A stretch of 64,000 nucleotides of DNA from Bosea sp. 124 (lineage in GTDB: Bacteria > Pseudomonadota > Alphaproteobacteria > Rhizobiales > Beijerinckiaceae): assembly GCF_003046175.1 (NCBI RefSeq), contig NZ_PZZM01000001.1:1497001-1561000 (forward strand). The letters are read 5' to 3'. The notes under the pieces were generated by a model, which was not told the origin of the DNA, did not search any database, and was given only the letters and a program-made list of their open reading frames with translations. Made by a program: the position numbers and the translations under genes. Shown piece by piece: positions 33,008 to 44,976 of this stretch; within the stretch, counting starts at the first letter, position 1, and each line of letters starts with the position of its first letter.

Positions 33008-35155
33008 ATGAACGACCGGACGAGACGGGCTGAGCGGCGCGAGCCCTCCTTCGAACCAGGACGAGGCGAAAGCCGCGACGATTTCGACATGCGCCTCTCC
33101 GACGAAGACCGTCCCGCCCGCGGCCAGCGCGCTCCGCAGCGCCCGGAACCGCGCAACCAGCCCCGGCGCGACAAGCGCAGCGGTGGTGGCGGCGGCGGTC
33201 GACGGCGCGGTCGCAAGGGCCGCTCCTTCCTCGGCGGGCTGTTCTACTGGACGCTCGTGCTCGGCCTGTGGTGCGCGATCGGGCTCGGCGGGCTCGTCGC
33301 CTATCATGCCGCGCAACTGCCGCCGATCAACCAGCTCACCGTGCCGAAACGGCCGCCGAACATCGCGATTCTCGCCGCCGACGGCTCGCTTTTGGCCAAT
33401 CGCGGCGAGACGGGAGGGCGCACCATCACCATCGGCGAGGTGCCGCCCTACCTGCCCAAGGCCTTCGTCGCGATCGAGGACCGCCGCTTCTACGACCATT
33501 TCGGCATCGACCCGGTCGGTCTGGCGCGCGCCATGGTCAACAACCTGCGCCGCAGCGGTGGCGTCCAGGGTGGCTCGACGCTGACCCAGCAGCTCGCCAA
33601 GAACCTGTTCCTGACGCAGGAGCGCACCGCCGCACGCAAGATCCAGGAGGCGATCCTGGCGCTCTGGCTGGAGCGGACCTATTCCAAGGACCAGATCCTC
33701 GAGCTTTATCTCAACCGGGTCTATTTCGGCTCCGGCGCCTATGGCGTCGAGGCGGCGGCCCAGCGCTACTTCAACAAATCGGCGCGCTCGGTCACGATCG
33801 CCGAGGCGGCGATGCTGGCCGGTCTCGTGCAAGCGCCCTCGCGCCTCGCACCGAACCGCAACCCGGAAGCGGCCGAGAAGCGCGCGCAGCTCGTGATCGC
33901 GGCGATGGCCGATCAGGGGCTGATCTCGCAGGCTTCAGCCAAGACGGCGCTGGTCGCCCCGGCCGAGGCGGCCGAGCGCATCGGAGCCGGCTCGGTGAAC
34001 TATGCAGCCGACTATGTGATGGATGTGCTCGACGACTTCATCGGCGCGGTCGAGGGCGACGTCACCGTGCTGACCACGATCGACCCCAAGCTGCAGTCCT
34101 CGGCCGAGACGATCCTGGTCGAGGCGCTGAACGCGCAGGGCGCCAAGCAGGGCGTCGGACAGGGCGCGGTGGTCTCGATGGCGCCTGATGGCGCTCTGCG
34201 CGCGCTGATCGGCGGGCGCGACTACACCAAGAGCCAGTTCAACCGCGCGACCGCGGCAAAGCGCCAGCCGGGCTCATCCTTCAAGCCCTTCATCTACCTC
34301 GCCGCGCTGGAGCACGGGCTGACGCCGGACACGATCCGCGAGGATTCGCCGGTCACCATCAAGGGCTGGACCCCGGAGAACAACAGCCGGACCTATCGCG
34401 GCCCGGTGACGCTGCAGACCGCCTTCGCCCATTCGCTCAACACCATCGCGGTGAAGCTGAACCAGGAGGTGACGCCGCGCGAGGCGGTGCGCACGGCGCA
34501 GCGGCTCGGCATCTCCTCGGCGTTGCAGGCCAACCCCTCGCTCGCGCTCGGCACCTCCGAGGTGACGCCGGTCGAATTGACCACGGCCTATGCGACCTTC
34601 GCCAATGGCGGGCAGGCGGTGCTGCCCTATGTCATCCGCGAGGTGAAGTCGCTCTCCGGCAAGGTGATCTATGCGCGCAAGGGCACCGGCTTCGGCCCCG
34701 TGGTGCAACCGCAGACTCTGGCGATGATCAACTCCATGTTCCACGAGGTCATGGTCAGCGGCACTGGCAACAAGGCGAACATCGCGGGCTGGGAGGTCGG
34801 CGGCAAATCCGGCACGACGCAGGATTTCCGCGACGCGTGGTTCGTCGGCTTCACCGCCCGGCTGGTGACGGCCGTCTGGCTCGGAAACGACGACAACAGC
34901 GCGATGAAACGGGTCTTCGGCAGTGGCCTGCCGGCCGATATCTGGGCGAAATACATGCGCGCGGCCCATGCCGGCATGCAACCGGCCGCACTGCCGGGCG
35001 GGCTCTGGCACGGCACGCCGAAGTCGATCTTCGACGGCGGCGCGCCGGTCGCCGGCACAAGATCGCCCAACACCCAGACCGCCGACGGCGACCGGGCCTG
35101 GATTCCGCCGGCGCCGCAGGAAAAGAACTTCCTGGAACGGCTGTTCGGCGGCTAG
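33008..35155 (+). CDS. Class A penicillin-binding protein 1A family
   Basis: Bifunctional peptidoglycan glycosyltransferase/transpeptidase, 715 residues. A charged, Gly/Arg-rich cytoplasmic tail (1-72) precedes one membrane helix (about 74-98). The GT51 domain has catalytic Glu157 in FVAIEDRRFYDHFGID and the GGSTLTQQLAKNLFL motif. The transpeptidase has the SxxK serine in PGSSFKPF and the KSGT motif in GGKSGTTQDF. ATG at 33008 follows GGGGCAGG. The C-terminal tail beyond the transpeptidase is short, unlike PBP1A proteins with an OB-type ODD domain, so it resembles PBP1C/PbpF-type small class A enzymes. Confidence 0.94.
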   Translation: MNDRTRRAERREPSFEPGRGESRDDFDMRLSDEDRPARGQRAPQRPEPRNQPRRDKRSGGGGGGRRRGRKGRSFLGGLFYWTLVLGLWCAIGLGGLVAYHAAQLPPINQLTVPKRPPNIAILAADGSLLANRGETGGRTITIGEVPPYLPKAFVAIEDRRFYDHFGIDPVGLARAMVNNLRRSGGVQGGSTLTQQLAKNLFLTQERTAARKIQEAILALWLERTYSKDQILELYLNRVYFGSGAYGVEAAAQRYFNKSARSVTIAEAAMLAGLVQAPSRLAPNRNPEAAEKRAQLVIAAMADQGLISQASAKTALVAPAEAAERIGAGSVNYAADYVMDVLDDFIGAVEGDVTVLTTIDPKLQSSAETILVEALNAQGAKQGVGQGAVVSMAPDGALRALIGGRDYTKSQFNRATAAKRQPGSSFKPFIYLAALEHGLTPDTIREDSPVTIKGWTPENNSRTYRGPVTLQTAFAHSLNTIAVKLNQEVTPREAVRTAQRLGISSALQANPSLALGTSEVTPVELTTAYATFANGGQAVLPYVIREVKSLSGKVIYARKGTGFGPVVQPQTLAMINSMFHEVMVSGTGNKANIAGWEVGGKSGTTQDFRDAWFVGFTARLVTAVWLGNDDNSAMKRVFGSGLPADIWAKYMRAAHAGMQPAALPGGLWHGTPKSIFDGGAPVAGTRSPNTQTADGDRAWIPPAPQEKNFLERLFGG

Positions 35156-35163
35156 AGCCTCGG

Positions 35164-35190
35164 CCCGAAAAGTGGAATGCGGTTTACGGG
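35164..35190. repeat. CCGAAAAGTGG-type short palindromic repeat
   Basis: CCCGAAAAGTGGAATGCGGTTTACGGG, with pairing outer ends, lies between converging genes. It recalls the short CCGAAAAGTGG...CGGTTTTCGG repeat that is widespread in Hyphomicrobiales genomes; here the right arm has diverged. Confidence 0.45.
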
Positions 35191-35216
35191 AAAAGTCGAT
35201 CCCGTAGGCGCCAGCT

Positions 35217-36413
35217 TCAGGCCTTCGCCGCCCGCACCGCCGCGCTCACCTTGAACAGCACGAGCGCCGCGACACCGATCGCCGACATCACCAATGGCAA
35301 TGGCAGCGCCCCGTTCTTCAGGGCATGGCCGACGAGCAGGCCGACGCAGGCCGAGAACAGCATCTGGCAGAGCCCGGTGAAGGACGAGGCGGCGCCGGCA
35401 CGGTCCGGAAAGGGCATCATCGCCGAGGCCTGGGACTGCGGCATGGTCAGGCCGACGCCGCAGGCATAGAGCGCCATCGGCACGACGACGCCGAAGGGGC
35501 CGGCGAAGCCGGTGAGCACACAGAGCAGCATGATCAGACCCCCGCCGGCCAGGCAGCGCACGCCGAGTCCGATGACGCCGTCCATGCCGCGTCGTGTGAC
35601 GAGACGCTGGGCGATGACCGTGCCGAGGATGAAGCCGAGCACCATGAAGCCGAAGGCCAGACCGTACTCGACCGGCGTCATGCCATGGATGCCGATCAGC
35701 ACGAAGGACGAGCCGGAGATGAAGGCGAAGAGCCCGCCATAGGCCAGCGCCGTCAGCCCGACATAGACGCGGAAGGCACGGTTCTCGAGCAGCGTGCCGA
35801 AGCCGCGGATGATCGTCAGCAGAGAGAGCGGCTCGCGCGAGCGGGTCCGGACCGTCTCGGGCAGAAGGAGCACGACCACCGCCACCAGCGCCGCGGCAAA
35901 GGCCAGCGACGCCACGAAGGTCGAGCGCCAGCCGAAGGCCTGCTGAAGCACTCCGCCCAGCACCGGCGCGACCGCCGGCACCAGCCCCATGATCATGCCC
36001 ATGCGAGCGAGTTCGCGCCCGGCGCGCGGCCCCTCGTAGAGATCACGCACCATGGCGCGACCGAGCACGATCGGCCCCGAGGCGCCCAGCGCCTGCACGG
36101 CGCGGGCGGCGGTCAGTGCGCCGATCGAGGGCGCGAAGGCGCAGGCCAGCGTCGCCACGATGAAGATGCCGAGCCCGACCAGCAGTACCGGCCGGCGGCC
36201 GAGCCGGTCCGAGAGCGGGCCCCACAGGATCTGGCCGGCAGCGAAGCCGAACAGGAAGGCTGACAGGGTCGCCTGCGCGCCGGCGACATCCGTCTGCATC
36301 ACCCTGACGATGTCCGGCAGCGACGGCAGGTAGAAATCGGTCGAGAGCGGGCCGAGCGCCGTCAGCATGGCGAGGACGGCGGTCATCGCCAGCGTATCGG
36401 GGCGGAGCTTCAT
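35217..36413 (-). CDS. Bcr/CflA family multidrug efflux MFS transporter
   Basis: Twelve-helix proton-driven exporter, 398 residues, usual family length. The N-terminus PLSTDFYLPSLPDIVRVMQT is the hallmark of the Bcr/CflA family. The MFS loop motif is GPLSDRLGRRPVLLVGL, and helix 4 contains ARAVQALGASGPIVLGRAMVRDLY. Substrates could be bicyclomycin-like or chloramphenicol-like drugs, or dipeptides/cysteine; none can be assigned. ATG at 36413 gives the normal short N-terminus. It converges on the penicillin-binding protein gene. Confidence 0.93.
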   Translation of the reverse strand: MKLRPDTLAMTAVLAMLTALGPLSTDFYLPSLPDIVRVMQTDVAGAQATLSAFLFGFAAGQILWGPLSDRLGRRPVLLVGLGIFIVATLACAFAPSIGALTAARAVQALGASGPIVLGRAMVRDLYEGPRAGRELARMGMIMGLVPAVAPVLGGVLQQAFGWRSTFVASLAFAAALVAVVVLLLPETVRTRSREPLSLLTIIRGFGTLLENRAFRVYVGLTALAYGGLFAFISGSSFVLIGIHGMTPVEYGLAFGFMVLGFILGTVIAQRLVTRRGMDGVIGLGVRCLAGGGLIMLLCVLTGFAGPFGVVVPMALYACGVGLTMPQSQASAMMPFPDRAGAASSFTGLCQMLFSACVGLLVGHALKNGALPLPLVMSAIGVAALVLFKVSAAVRAAKA

Positions 36414-36483
36414 GGACAGGCGGCCTTGCGTGAACGGCTGGCGGCTGTCTAGGCCCGAGCCGTCGGGCTGTCGAGGCCGCGGC

Positions 36484-37224
36484 TCAACCGTAGGCGTGCA
36501 AGCTCGCGCCATGGCGCTTGAGCCAGGCCTCGGCCTCCTCCGTGCGCGGGCAGAGCCTGTGGGTCAGCGCCCAGAAGCGATGCGAATGGTTCATCTCCTT
36601 GAGATGGGCGACCTCATGGGCGGCGAGATAGTCCAGCACCAGCGGCGGAGCCAGGATCAGCCGCCAGGAGAAGTTGAGGTGTCCCTGCGATGAGCAGGAA
36701 CCCCAGCGGCTGGTGGTGTCGCGGATCGTGATCTTGCGGGCGGGCATGCCGAGCGCGGCCGTGTGCCGGCGCACCGCCTCCTCGAGATCCTCCAGCGCGG
36801 CACGGCGCAGGAAATCCTTGATCCGGCGCGCGACATGGGCACTCTCGCCGGCGACCGCGAGGATCGGCGCGCCGTCCTGATCCTGCGTGGCATGGGTCAG
36901 GCCGCGCGCCTTCGACCAGTGCACGATGCGGTGCGGCTTGCCCCGGAACGGCACCGTTTCGCCGGCCTCGAACGGCACCGAAAGCGGGCGCTTCGCCACG
37001 CGCGCGGCGATCCAGCCGCCATGGTTCTCGGCGAAAAGCCGGCCTGCGCTGAAATCGGCGCGCTCCGGCAGGGTCAGGGTGATCTCGCCCGTGGCCTGCG
37101 AGACACGCAGCGTCATCCGGCGCGCGCTCGCCCGCCGCTTGACCGCCACGGGGTAGAGCATGCCGCCATGGGGCACCTCGATCCGCTCGGGATCGGGCTT
37201 GCGCTTGAACAGGGAGAGCCGCAT
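36484..37224 (-). CDS. YgjP-like (DUF45) zinc metallopeptidase
   Basis: Predicted M48-related metal-dependent protein of 246 residues. The zinc motif HEVAH is at 203-207 in LAAHEVAHLKEMNHSHRFW, preceded by TTSRWGSCSSQGHLNFSWRL, the diagnostic YgjP/SprT-like signature. The N-terminal half contains the RRASARRMTLRVS strand. The biological substrate of this family is not established. ATG at 37224 is used because the frame further upstream lacks family similarity. It sits upstream of the Bcr/CflA gene and downstream of thiM on the same strand. Confidence 0.9.
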   Translation of the reverse strand: MRLSLFKRKPDPERIEVPHGGMLYPVAVKRRASARRMTLRVSQATGEITLTLPERADFSAGRLFAENHGGWIAARVAKRPLSVPFEAGETVPFRGKPHRIVHWSKARGLTHATQDQDGAPILAVAGESAHVARRIKDFLRRAALEDLEEAVRRHTAALGMPARKITIRDTTSRWGSCSSQGHLNFSWRLILAPPLVLDYLAAHEVAHLKEMNHSHRFWALTHRLCPRTEEAEAWLKRHGASLHAYG

Positions 37225-37288
37225 CGGCGGCGATTGTGCGGGATTCGCGGCCGATGCGGAAGAGCCTTGTCGCCGGCCTGCGTCGGGT

Positions 37289-40137
<2,849 letters not shown>

Positions 40138-40335
40138 TCAGGCGCTGATATCGACGGACTGTCCCTGCCCGGCCGGGAGGGTGGCCTGCATCTGGTCAAC
40201 ACCCTGCTGAAGCAAGGTGACGACGGCCTGGTCCGATGCAGCCTGCTGGCGCAGCATTTCCGTCTGCAGGGCCTGCTGCGTGGAGCTGGCCTGCATCGCT
40301 GCGAAGCTTTGCGCGATGGCAAGGGAATCACTCAT
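40138..40335 (-). CDS. Small YjfB-type putative motility protein
   Basis: A 65-residue Gln/Ala-rich helical protein, MSDSLAIAQSFAAMQASSTQ followed by ALQTEMLRQQAASDQAVVTLLQQ. It resembles the YjfB_motility family, small proteins of unknown function linked to motility in some bacteria. A clear GGAGG lies about 13 bases before the ATG at 40335. It stands alone upstream of the thiamine riboswitch, with no flagellar genes in the window. The family call is from sequence resemblance only. Confidence 0.7.
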   Translation of the reverse strand: MSDSLAIAQSFAAMQASSTQQALQTEMLRQQAASDQAVVTLLQQGVDQMQATLPAGQGQSVDISA

Positions 40336-40452
40336 GGATATGCGCCTCCTGCCCCAGCCATAGACGCCGAAGCTTGAGCGATGGTGAATCAAGACCGGCA
40401 AAACCTGCCTTGCCCAAGCCTGCCTTGTCCCTGCGTCTGCCGGAGCCGCAGA

Positions 40453-40743
40453 TCAGGGCGCGATGATCGAACGCACCGGGCGCGGCATGGGCAGATCGCG
40501 ATCCGCGCGCGGCGCGACCTGGGCCTGCTGGCGGTGACCGGAGCGCCCGGGATCGGCCGCGCGTTCCCGCGCGACGATGTCGGCATCGACCACCGACGGC
40601 TGCGGCGCCAGCGGGACGCCCGGGGCCCGCTGACGGGCACCCGGCTGCGACGACGCCTCCGGCTGGGCCGGCTGCGCCATGACTGAAGGGACGAAAACCG
40701 CGACCATCAGAAGGCCGCCGATCAGAGTGATCCGAGCGCGCAT
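40453..40743 (-). CDS. Small secreted proline-rich hypothetical protein
   Basis: A 96-residue protein with a typical signal peptide (MRARITLIGGLLMVAVFVPSVMA, cleavage near residue 23). A short mature part is rich in Gln, Pro, Arg and Ala and has no recognised domain. The composition echoes the Pro/Ala-rich periplasmic linker of the neighbouring OmpA-family protein, also on the minus strand. Function unknown. Coding potential is supported by the signal peptide and its fit between neighbours, not by homology that I can name. Confidence 0.55.
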   Translation of the reverse strand: MRARITLIGGLLMVAVFVPSVMAQPAQPEASSQPGARQRAPGVPLAPQPSVVDADIVARERAADPGRSGHRQQAQVAPRADRDLPMPRPVRSIIAP

Positions 40744-40841
40744 CGCAATGCTCCCTGTGCCCCCGCCCCTGGCCCTGGCCCTGAAGGAGCCTGTTTTACG
40801 CCAAACGGCGAGCATGGCGTTCGGGTTCCCACATGCGCATC

Positions 40842-40869
40842 AAAAAGGCCGCCTTCCGGCGGCCTTTTT
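40842..40869. terminator. Rho-independent terminator (OmpA-family gene, bidirectional)
   Basis: AAAAAGGCCGCC (40842-40853) and GGCGGCCTTTTT (40858-40869) form a perfect 12-bp stem with a TTCC loop and T tracts on both strands. It begins 26 bases after the stop of the minus-strand OmpA-family gene. Confidence 0.93.
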
Positions 40870-40894
40870 CCGATGTCTTCGGGATTCTCCGCGA

Positions 40895-42793
40895 TCAGCC
40901 GCCCTGCCCTGCCAGCAGCGGCGTGATGCGACGGAGCGTGACGCGGCGGTTCTGACGCTCCGCCTCCTGCGTCGCGACCTTGAGATACTGCTCGCCATAG
41001 CCCTGCGTCGTCAGGTTCTCCGGCGGCACGCCGAAATCCTTGGTCAGAATCTCGGCGACCGACTGGGCCCGGCGGTCAGACAGCGACAGGTTGTCGATGT
41101 CGGGGCCGACGGCGTCGGTGTGGCCCTCGACGAGGAAGACCTCGTTAGGCGAGCGCTGCAGCGCCTTGCGGATCGACTCCGCGATCACCGAGAGCCGCTG
41201 GGCCTGACCGGGCGCCACATCCCAGGAGGCGGTCTCGAAGGTCACCGTGTCGATGTCGACGCTGCGCATCCGCGCCCGCAGATCCGGCGAATAACGCACC
41301 TCGTCCAGCGTGTAGCGACGCGGGATCGGCGCCACCGGCGGCGCGATGATCGTCTCGTAGATCAGGTTTTCATCGGCCTGATCGGCATCGACGATGTAGC
41401 GCTCGCGCGGGATGCGCAGCGCCGGCCGCTCCAGCACGACGATCTCGTCGGAGAAGCGCTCGCGCGGCCGGTCGCGACGGGTGTTGTCGATGATGACGAT
41501 CTCGCGCCCGTCACGGTCGAGCCTGGTGCGCCGGATCAGGCGGCCGTCCTCGTCGGTGACGGTGACGATCCGCGTGCCGTCGGCGCGCTCGAAGACGGTG
41601 CGGTTCTCGTCGCCGCGCCGCTCGGTGCGCCCCTCAAGGCCGAGATCGCGGAAGCGCTGCGTCTCGTCGCGCCGGATGATCGTGCGGTCATCGTCGCGGA
41701 TGATGGTCCGGCCGGGCTCGCGGATGATGGTGACATCGCCCTCGCGACGCTCTTCGCGGCGACCACGCACATCCTCGAGGCGACCGGCCCCCTGCGTCGC
41801 CATGATGCCGCCGATGACACCGGCACCGAGCCCGATCGCAGCGGCGCCGCCGAGCCCGATGCCGCTGCGACGGCCCTGACGCTGATCAGGAGCCGGAATT
41901 TGGCCAGGTGCGGGCGGCTGGCCAGGCGCCGCGCCAGCAGGCAGCGGCGGGGCCGCCTGCGTTTGTCCGGGACGCTGCTGACCGTCACGCTGCGGGGGCG
42001 GTGCGCCGGGTGTCCGGCCGGCCGGCGGAGCCACGGGCGCGGCCTGCGGAACCGGGGCGGACGGAACCGCGGGTTGAGCCGGCGCGACGGGGACCGCCTG
42101 AGAAGGCGCCGACGGCGCGGGGGCCGATTGCGTCTGGGGTGCGGTACGGGGCGCAGCAGGAGCGCCCGGTTGCGCCGGCACCGGCTGCGGAACCGTTGTC
42201 GGCGCCGCGGGGGCCGACGGAGCGGGGGCGGGCGTCGGCGCACGCTGGGCCGGCGCCGGAGCCGGCGGTGCCGGACGCACAGGTTCGGCGCCCGGCGGAC
42301 GCGGCGGCATCGGACGGACGGCCGGTTCGCCCGTCGCGGGCGGCATGGGGACCGGGCGGGCCGCGGGCTGGCCGGGTGCCGGAGCGGCCGGGGCTGCGGG
42401 TGGCGCCGCGCGCGGCATCGGCGGTTCGCGCCGGGGCTCGGGCGCCGCGGGAGGCGCAGCCTGTGCCGGCGCGGGAGGGCGCGGGGCTATCGGGGGAGCC
42501 GCAGAGGGAGCCGACGGCGCGGCCGGGCGCTGAAGCGCGGGCGGCGGACTGGCTGGCGACGGGGCCGTGGGGGCGGCGGCGCCGGGCGCGACAGGCGCTC
42601 CGGGGGCGCGCGGCACGCCAGGCGCGCGCTCGCGGCGCGGCTGGCCGGGCTCGTCGGCGGCGGGGGCCGGTGGTGCCTGAGCGAGTTCGAAGGAAGGGGG
42701 GAGCGCGGTCGCGGGAGCGGCGAAGCCGCCCTGCGACAGGACCACGGCGGGGAGGATGGTACCGACCAGAAGCCAGTTCTTGGTACGCGTCAT
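40895..42793 (-). CDS. OmpA-family outer-membrane protein with long Pro/Ala-rich linker
   Basis: A 632-residue exported protein. The signal peptide is within residues 1-26. Residues about 41-308 form a low-complexity Pro/Ala/Gln stretch with RERAPGVPRAPG-like repeats. A glycine-zipper segment (GIGLGGAAAIGLGAGVIGGI) is at 311-330. A charged region with VTIIREPGRTIIRDDDRTII follows, and the peptidoglycan-binding OmpA domain lies at about 515-622 with VEGHTDAVGPDIDNLSLSDR. It likely tethers the outer membrane to the wall. The Pro-rich part probably spans the periplasm or the surface. A strong terminator follows. Confidence 0.9.
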   Translation of the reverse strand: MTRTKNWLLVGTILPAVVLSQGGFAAPATALPPSFELAQAPPAPAADEPGQPRRERAPGVPRAPGAPVAPGAAAPTAPSPASPPPALQRPAAPSAPSAAPPIAPRPPAPAQAAPPAAPEPRREPPMPRAAPPAAPAAPAPGQPAARPVPMPPATGEPAVRPMPPRPPGAEPVRPAPPAPAPAQRAPTPAPAPSAPAAPTTVPQPVPAQPGAPAAPRTAPQTQSAPAPSAPSQAVPVAPAQPAVPSAPVPQAAPVAPPAGRTPGAPPPQRDGQQRPGQTQAAPPLPAGAAPGQPPAPGQIPAPDQRQGRRSGIGLGGAAAIGLGAGVIGGIMATQGAGRLEDVRGRREERREGDVTIIREPGRTIIRDDDRTIIRRDETQRFRDLGLEGRTERRGDENRTVFERADGTRIVTVTDEDGRLIRRTRLDRDGREIVIIDNTRRDRPRERFSDEIVVLERPALRIPRERYIVDADQADENLIYETIIAPPVAPIPRRYTLDEVRYSPDLRARMRSVDIDTVTFETASWDVAPGQAQRLSVIAESIRKALQRSPNEVFLVEGHTDAVGPDIDNLSLSDRRAQSVAEILTKDFGVPPENLTTQGYGEQYLKVATQEAERQNRRVTLRRITPLLAGQGG

Positions 42794-43062
42794 GAGATCC
42801 GTTTTCCAGTTCAACTGTGGATGAGAACACGCCCGATGCGGTGAACCCGTCCTGAACCAAAAACGGCGGAAATCGGGCTCGGTTCCTCGCCTGATGCCAT
42901 TTTCCGGGCCGCGCGCGGTCCCGCCCGGCGGCGCGAGGGACCGTCCCCAAGCGGTTTTGCGGCTGTCCCGCACGGAACAGTCAGGCGGTTCGCGGAGCCG
43001 TAAATCCTCGTTTCGACCGCGACGCCTCATTCCGGGGCGCGGGTCGTTCGAGGACCACGATC

Positions 43063-43443
43063 ATGTATGCGTTCAGACAAGACGATTGCACGGGCTGCAC
43101 CGGGCCGGCGCGGCAACAGTGCGAAGTCCGGCCCGCTACCGAGACCCTGTCCACCACGCTGCCGGCCGCGACAACCGACGCTTCAACGCTGCCCGGCGAT
43201 CAGCTTCACGTCGAGGTCAACCGGCCTTTCGTCGCCGATAGCGGCGAGCCGGCACGCCCGGGCTGGATCGCCCGCCTCAAGGCCGGCTTCAGCGCATTCC
43301 GCGAGAGATCGATGCAGCGCCGGCGCAACCGCCAGATCGCGCTCGAGCTGTCGCGGCTCGACGACCGCACGCTCCGGGACATCGGCATCAGCCGGCCGGA
43401 GATCGAAGCCGCCATTGCTTACGCCCGGCGCAACGGGCGCTGA
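43063..43443 (+). CDS. DUF1127 domain protein with Cys-rich N-terminus
   Basis: A 126-residue protein. The C-terminal 45 residues carry the DUF1127 motif (ALELSRLDDRTLRDIGISRPEIEAA), found in small rhizobial RNA-interacting or stress-linked proteins. The N-terminal third (MYAFRQDDCTGCTGPARQQC) has four cysteines in 20 residues. GAGGA lies nine bases before the ATG at 43063. It is divergent from the OmpA-family gene and 49 bases upstream of the TPR protein gene, possibly in one operon. Confidence 0.85.
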   Translation: MYAFRQDDCTGCTGPARQQCEVRPATETLSTTLPAATTDASTLPGDQLHVEVNRPFVADSGEPARPGWIARLKAGFSAFRERSMQRRRNRQIALELSRLDDRTLRDIGISRPEIEAAIAYARRNGR

Positions 43444-43492
43444 GGCGGCTCGCCGCTGCAGGCTTTCCAGACATTCACAAGGTATCCAGAAC

Positions 43493-44815
43493 ATGTTGTC
43501 CCAAGACCATCACGGCAATGCGCTTTCCGGCGCGAGCCACAGCTCCGCCGAGGCCTTCGCGCAGGCGGTTTCCCAGTTCGCGATCTTCTCGGGCGATCCG
43601 GTCGGCGCGGCCGAGACCCTGATGCGCGACGAGCCCGGCTTCGTCATGGCGCATGCGCTCCAGGCCTGGCTCTATCTGCTCGGCACCGAGCCGGCCGGCA
43701 TTCCGGTCGCGCGACAGACGATCGAGCGCGCCCTGACGCTGCCGGCAACGGCGCGCGAGCGCGGCCATCTCGCGGCTCTCGCCCATCTCTGCGAAGGGCG
43801 TTGGCACGAGGCCTCGCGCGTCATCGAGGATGTCGCGATCGAGAACCCGCGCGACCTGCTCGCCCTGATCGCCGGCCACCAGCTCGACTTCTTCACCGGC
43901 CATGCGCGGCTGCTGAAGAACCGCATCGCGCGGGCGCTGCCGGCCTGGTCGCCCGACATGGCCTCGCACCACGCCATGCTCGGCATGCACGCCTTCGGGC
44001 TGGAGGAGAACGGCGAATACGCGCTGGCCGAGAGCCAGGGCCGTGCCGCGCTCGCAGCCGCACCGGCCGATGGCTGGGCCCGCCATGCCGTCGCGCATGT
44101 GCTGGAGATGCAGGGGCGTCACGACGAGGGCATCGCCTTCATGCGCAACGACATGGCGAGCTGGACGGAAGGCAGCTTCCTCGCCGTCCACAACTGGTGG
44201 CATCTGGCGCTGTATCATCTCGAACTCGGCCAGATCGACGAGGTTCTGGCGCTGGTCGACGGACCGATCTGCGGCGGCCTGCCGGTGCAGATGCTCGAGC
44301 TGATCGACGCCTCGGCCATGCTCTGGCGGCTGCATCTGCGCGGCATCGATGTCGGCGAGCGCTGGAACCGGCTGGCGGAACACTACCAGGCACGCTGGAC
44401 GGCGGGGCTCTACGCCTTCAACGACCTGCATGCGCTGATGGCGTTCATCGGCGCCGGTCGGGGCGACCTGATCGAGGCCGTGCTGGCGCAGCAGCCGATC
44501 GCGATGCTGTCCGCCAGCGACAATGCCGGCTTCAGCCAGGATGTCGGCTATCCCCTGATGAAGGCGTTCGCTGCCTTCGGCGAAGGCCGCTATGCCGAGG
44601 CGGTCAAGCTGATCCGGCCGGTGCGGCACATCGCGGCGCGCTTCGGCGGCAGCAACGCCCAGCGCGACGTGATCGAGCTGACGCTGATCGAGGCCGCGCT
44701 GCGCGCCGGGGACGAACCGCTGTCGCGCGCGCTCGCCGGGGAACGTCTGGCCGCCAAGCATGAAAGCCCGCTGGCGCGGCTTTTCGCGAAGCGTGCGGGG
44801 CTGACCCTCGCGTAA
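43493..44815 (+). CDS. Tetratricopeptide-repeat protein, TTC38-like
   Basis: Soluble helical-repeat protein of 440 residues, similar to the TTC38 family. It begins MLSQDHHGNALSGASHSSAE. Repeats such as AHALQAWLYLLGTEPAGIPVARQTIER and DGWARHAVAHVLEMQGRHDEGIAFM recur at about 35-45 residue spacing. The conserved NWWHLALYHLELG motif marks the TTC38 subgroup. Function is unknown; TPR proteins mediate protein contacts. It follows the DUF1127 gene and precedes a family B palindromic repeat. Confidence 0.87.
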   Translation: MLSQDHHGNALSGASHSSAEAFAQAVSQFAIFSGDPVGAAETLMRDEPGFVMAHALQAWLYLLGTEPAGIPVARQTIERALTLPATARERGHLAALAHLCEGRWHEASRVIEDVAIENPRDLLALIAGHQLDFFTGHARLLKNRIARALPAWSPDMASHHAMLGMHAFGLEENGEYALAESQGRAALAAAPADGWARHAVAHVLEMQGRHDEGIAFMRNDMASWTEGSFLAVHNWWHLALYHLELGQIDEVLALVDGPICGGLPVQMLELIDASAMLWRLHLRGIDVGERWNRLAEHYQARWTAGLYAFNDLHALMAFIGAGRGDLIEAVLAQQPIAMLSASDNAGFSQDVGYPLMKAFAAFGEGRYAEAVKLIRPVRHIAARFGGSNAQRDVIELTLIEAALRAGDEPLSRALAGERLAAKHESPLARLFAKRAGLTLA

Positions 44816-44856
44816 GCGGCGCAGGCGGCTTAAGCCGTCCCGATCAGCTTATACGC

Positions 44857-44950
44857 GCCGTCATCCCGGACGCAGCGAAGCGGAGATCCGTGATCCATCG
44901 CAGGGAACTGCGCTCTGCGATGGATCACGGGTCAAGCCCGGGATGACGGC
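44857..44950. repeat. Palindromic repeat element, family B (GTCATCCCGG type)
   Basis: A 94-bp element with ends GCCGTCATCCCGG and CCGGGATGACGGC (perfect) and an inner hairpin TGATCCATCGCAG / CTGCGATGGATCA. It lies between converging genes and could also terminate both transcripts. Confidence 0.85.
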
Positions 44951-44976
44951 GTGGTTTCGAGCCAGAACAACCGGCC

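Noticed and set aside
40679..42844. A 721-codon plus-strand frame opposite the OmpA-family gene, ending in Arg/Gly runs
   Set aside because: The Arg/Gly repeats are the complement of the Pro/Ala linker codons. The minus strand has a signal peptide, an OmpA domain and a terminator.
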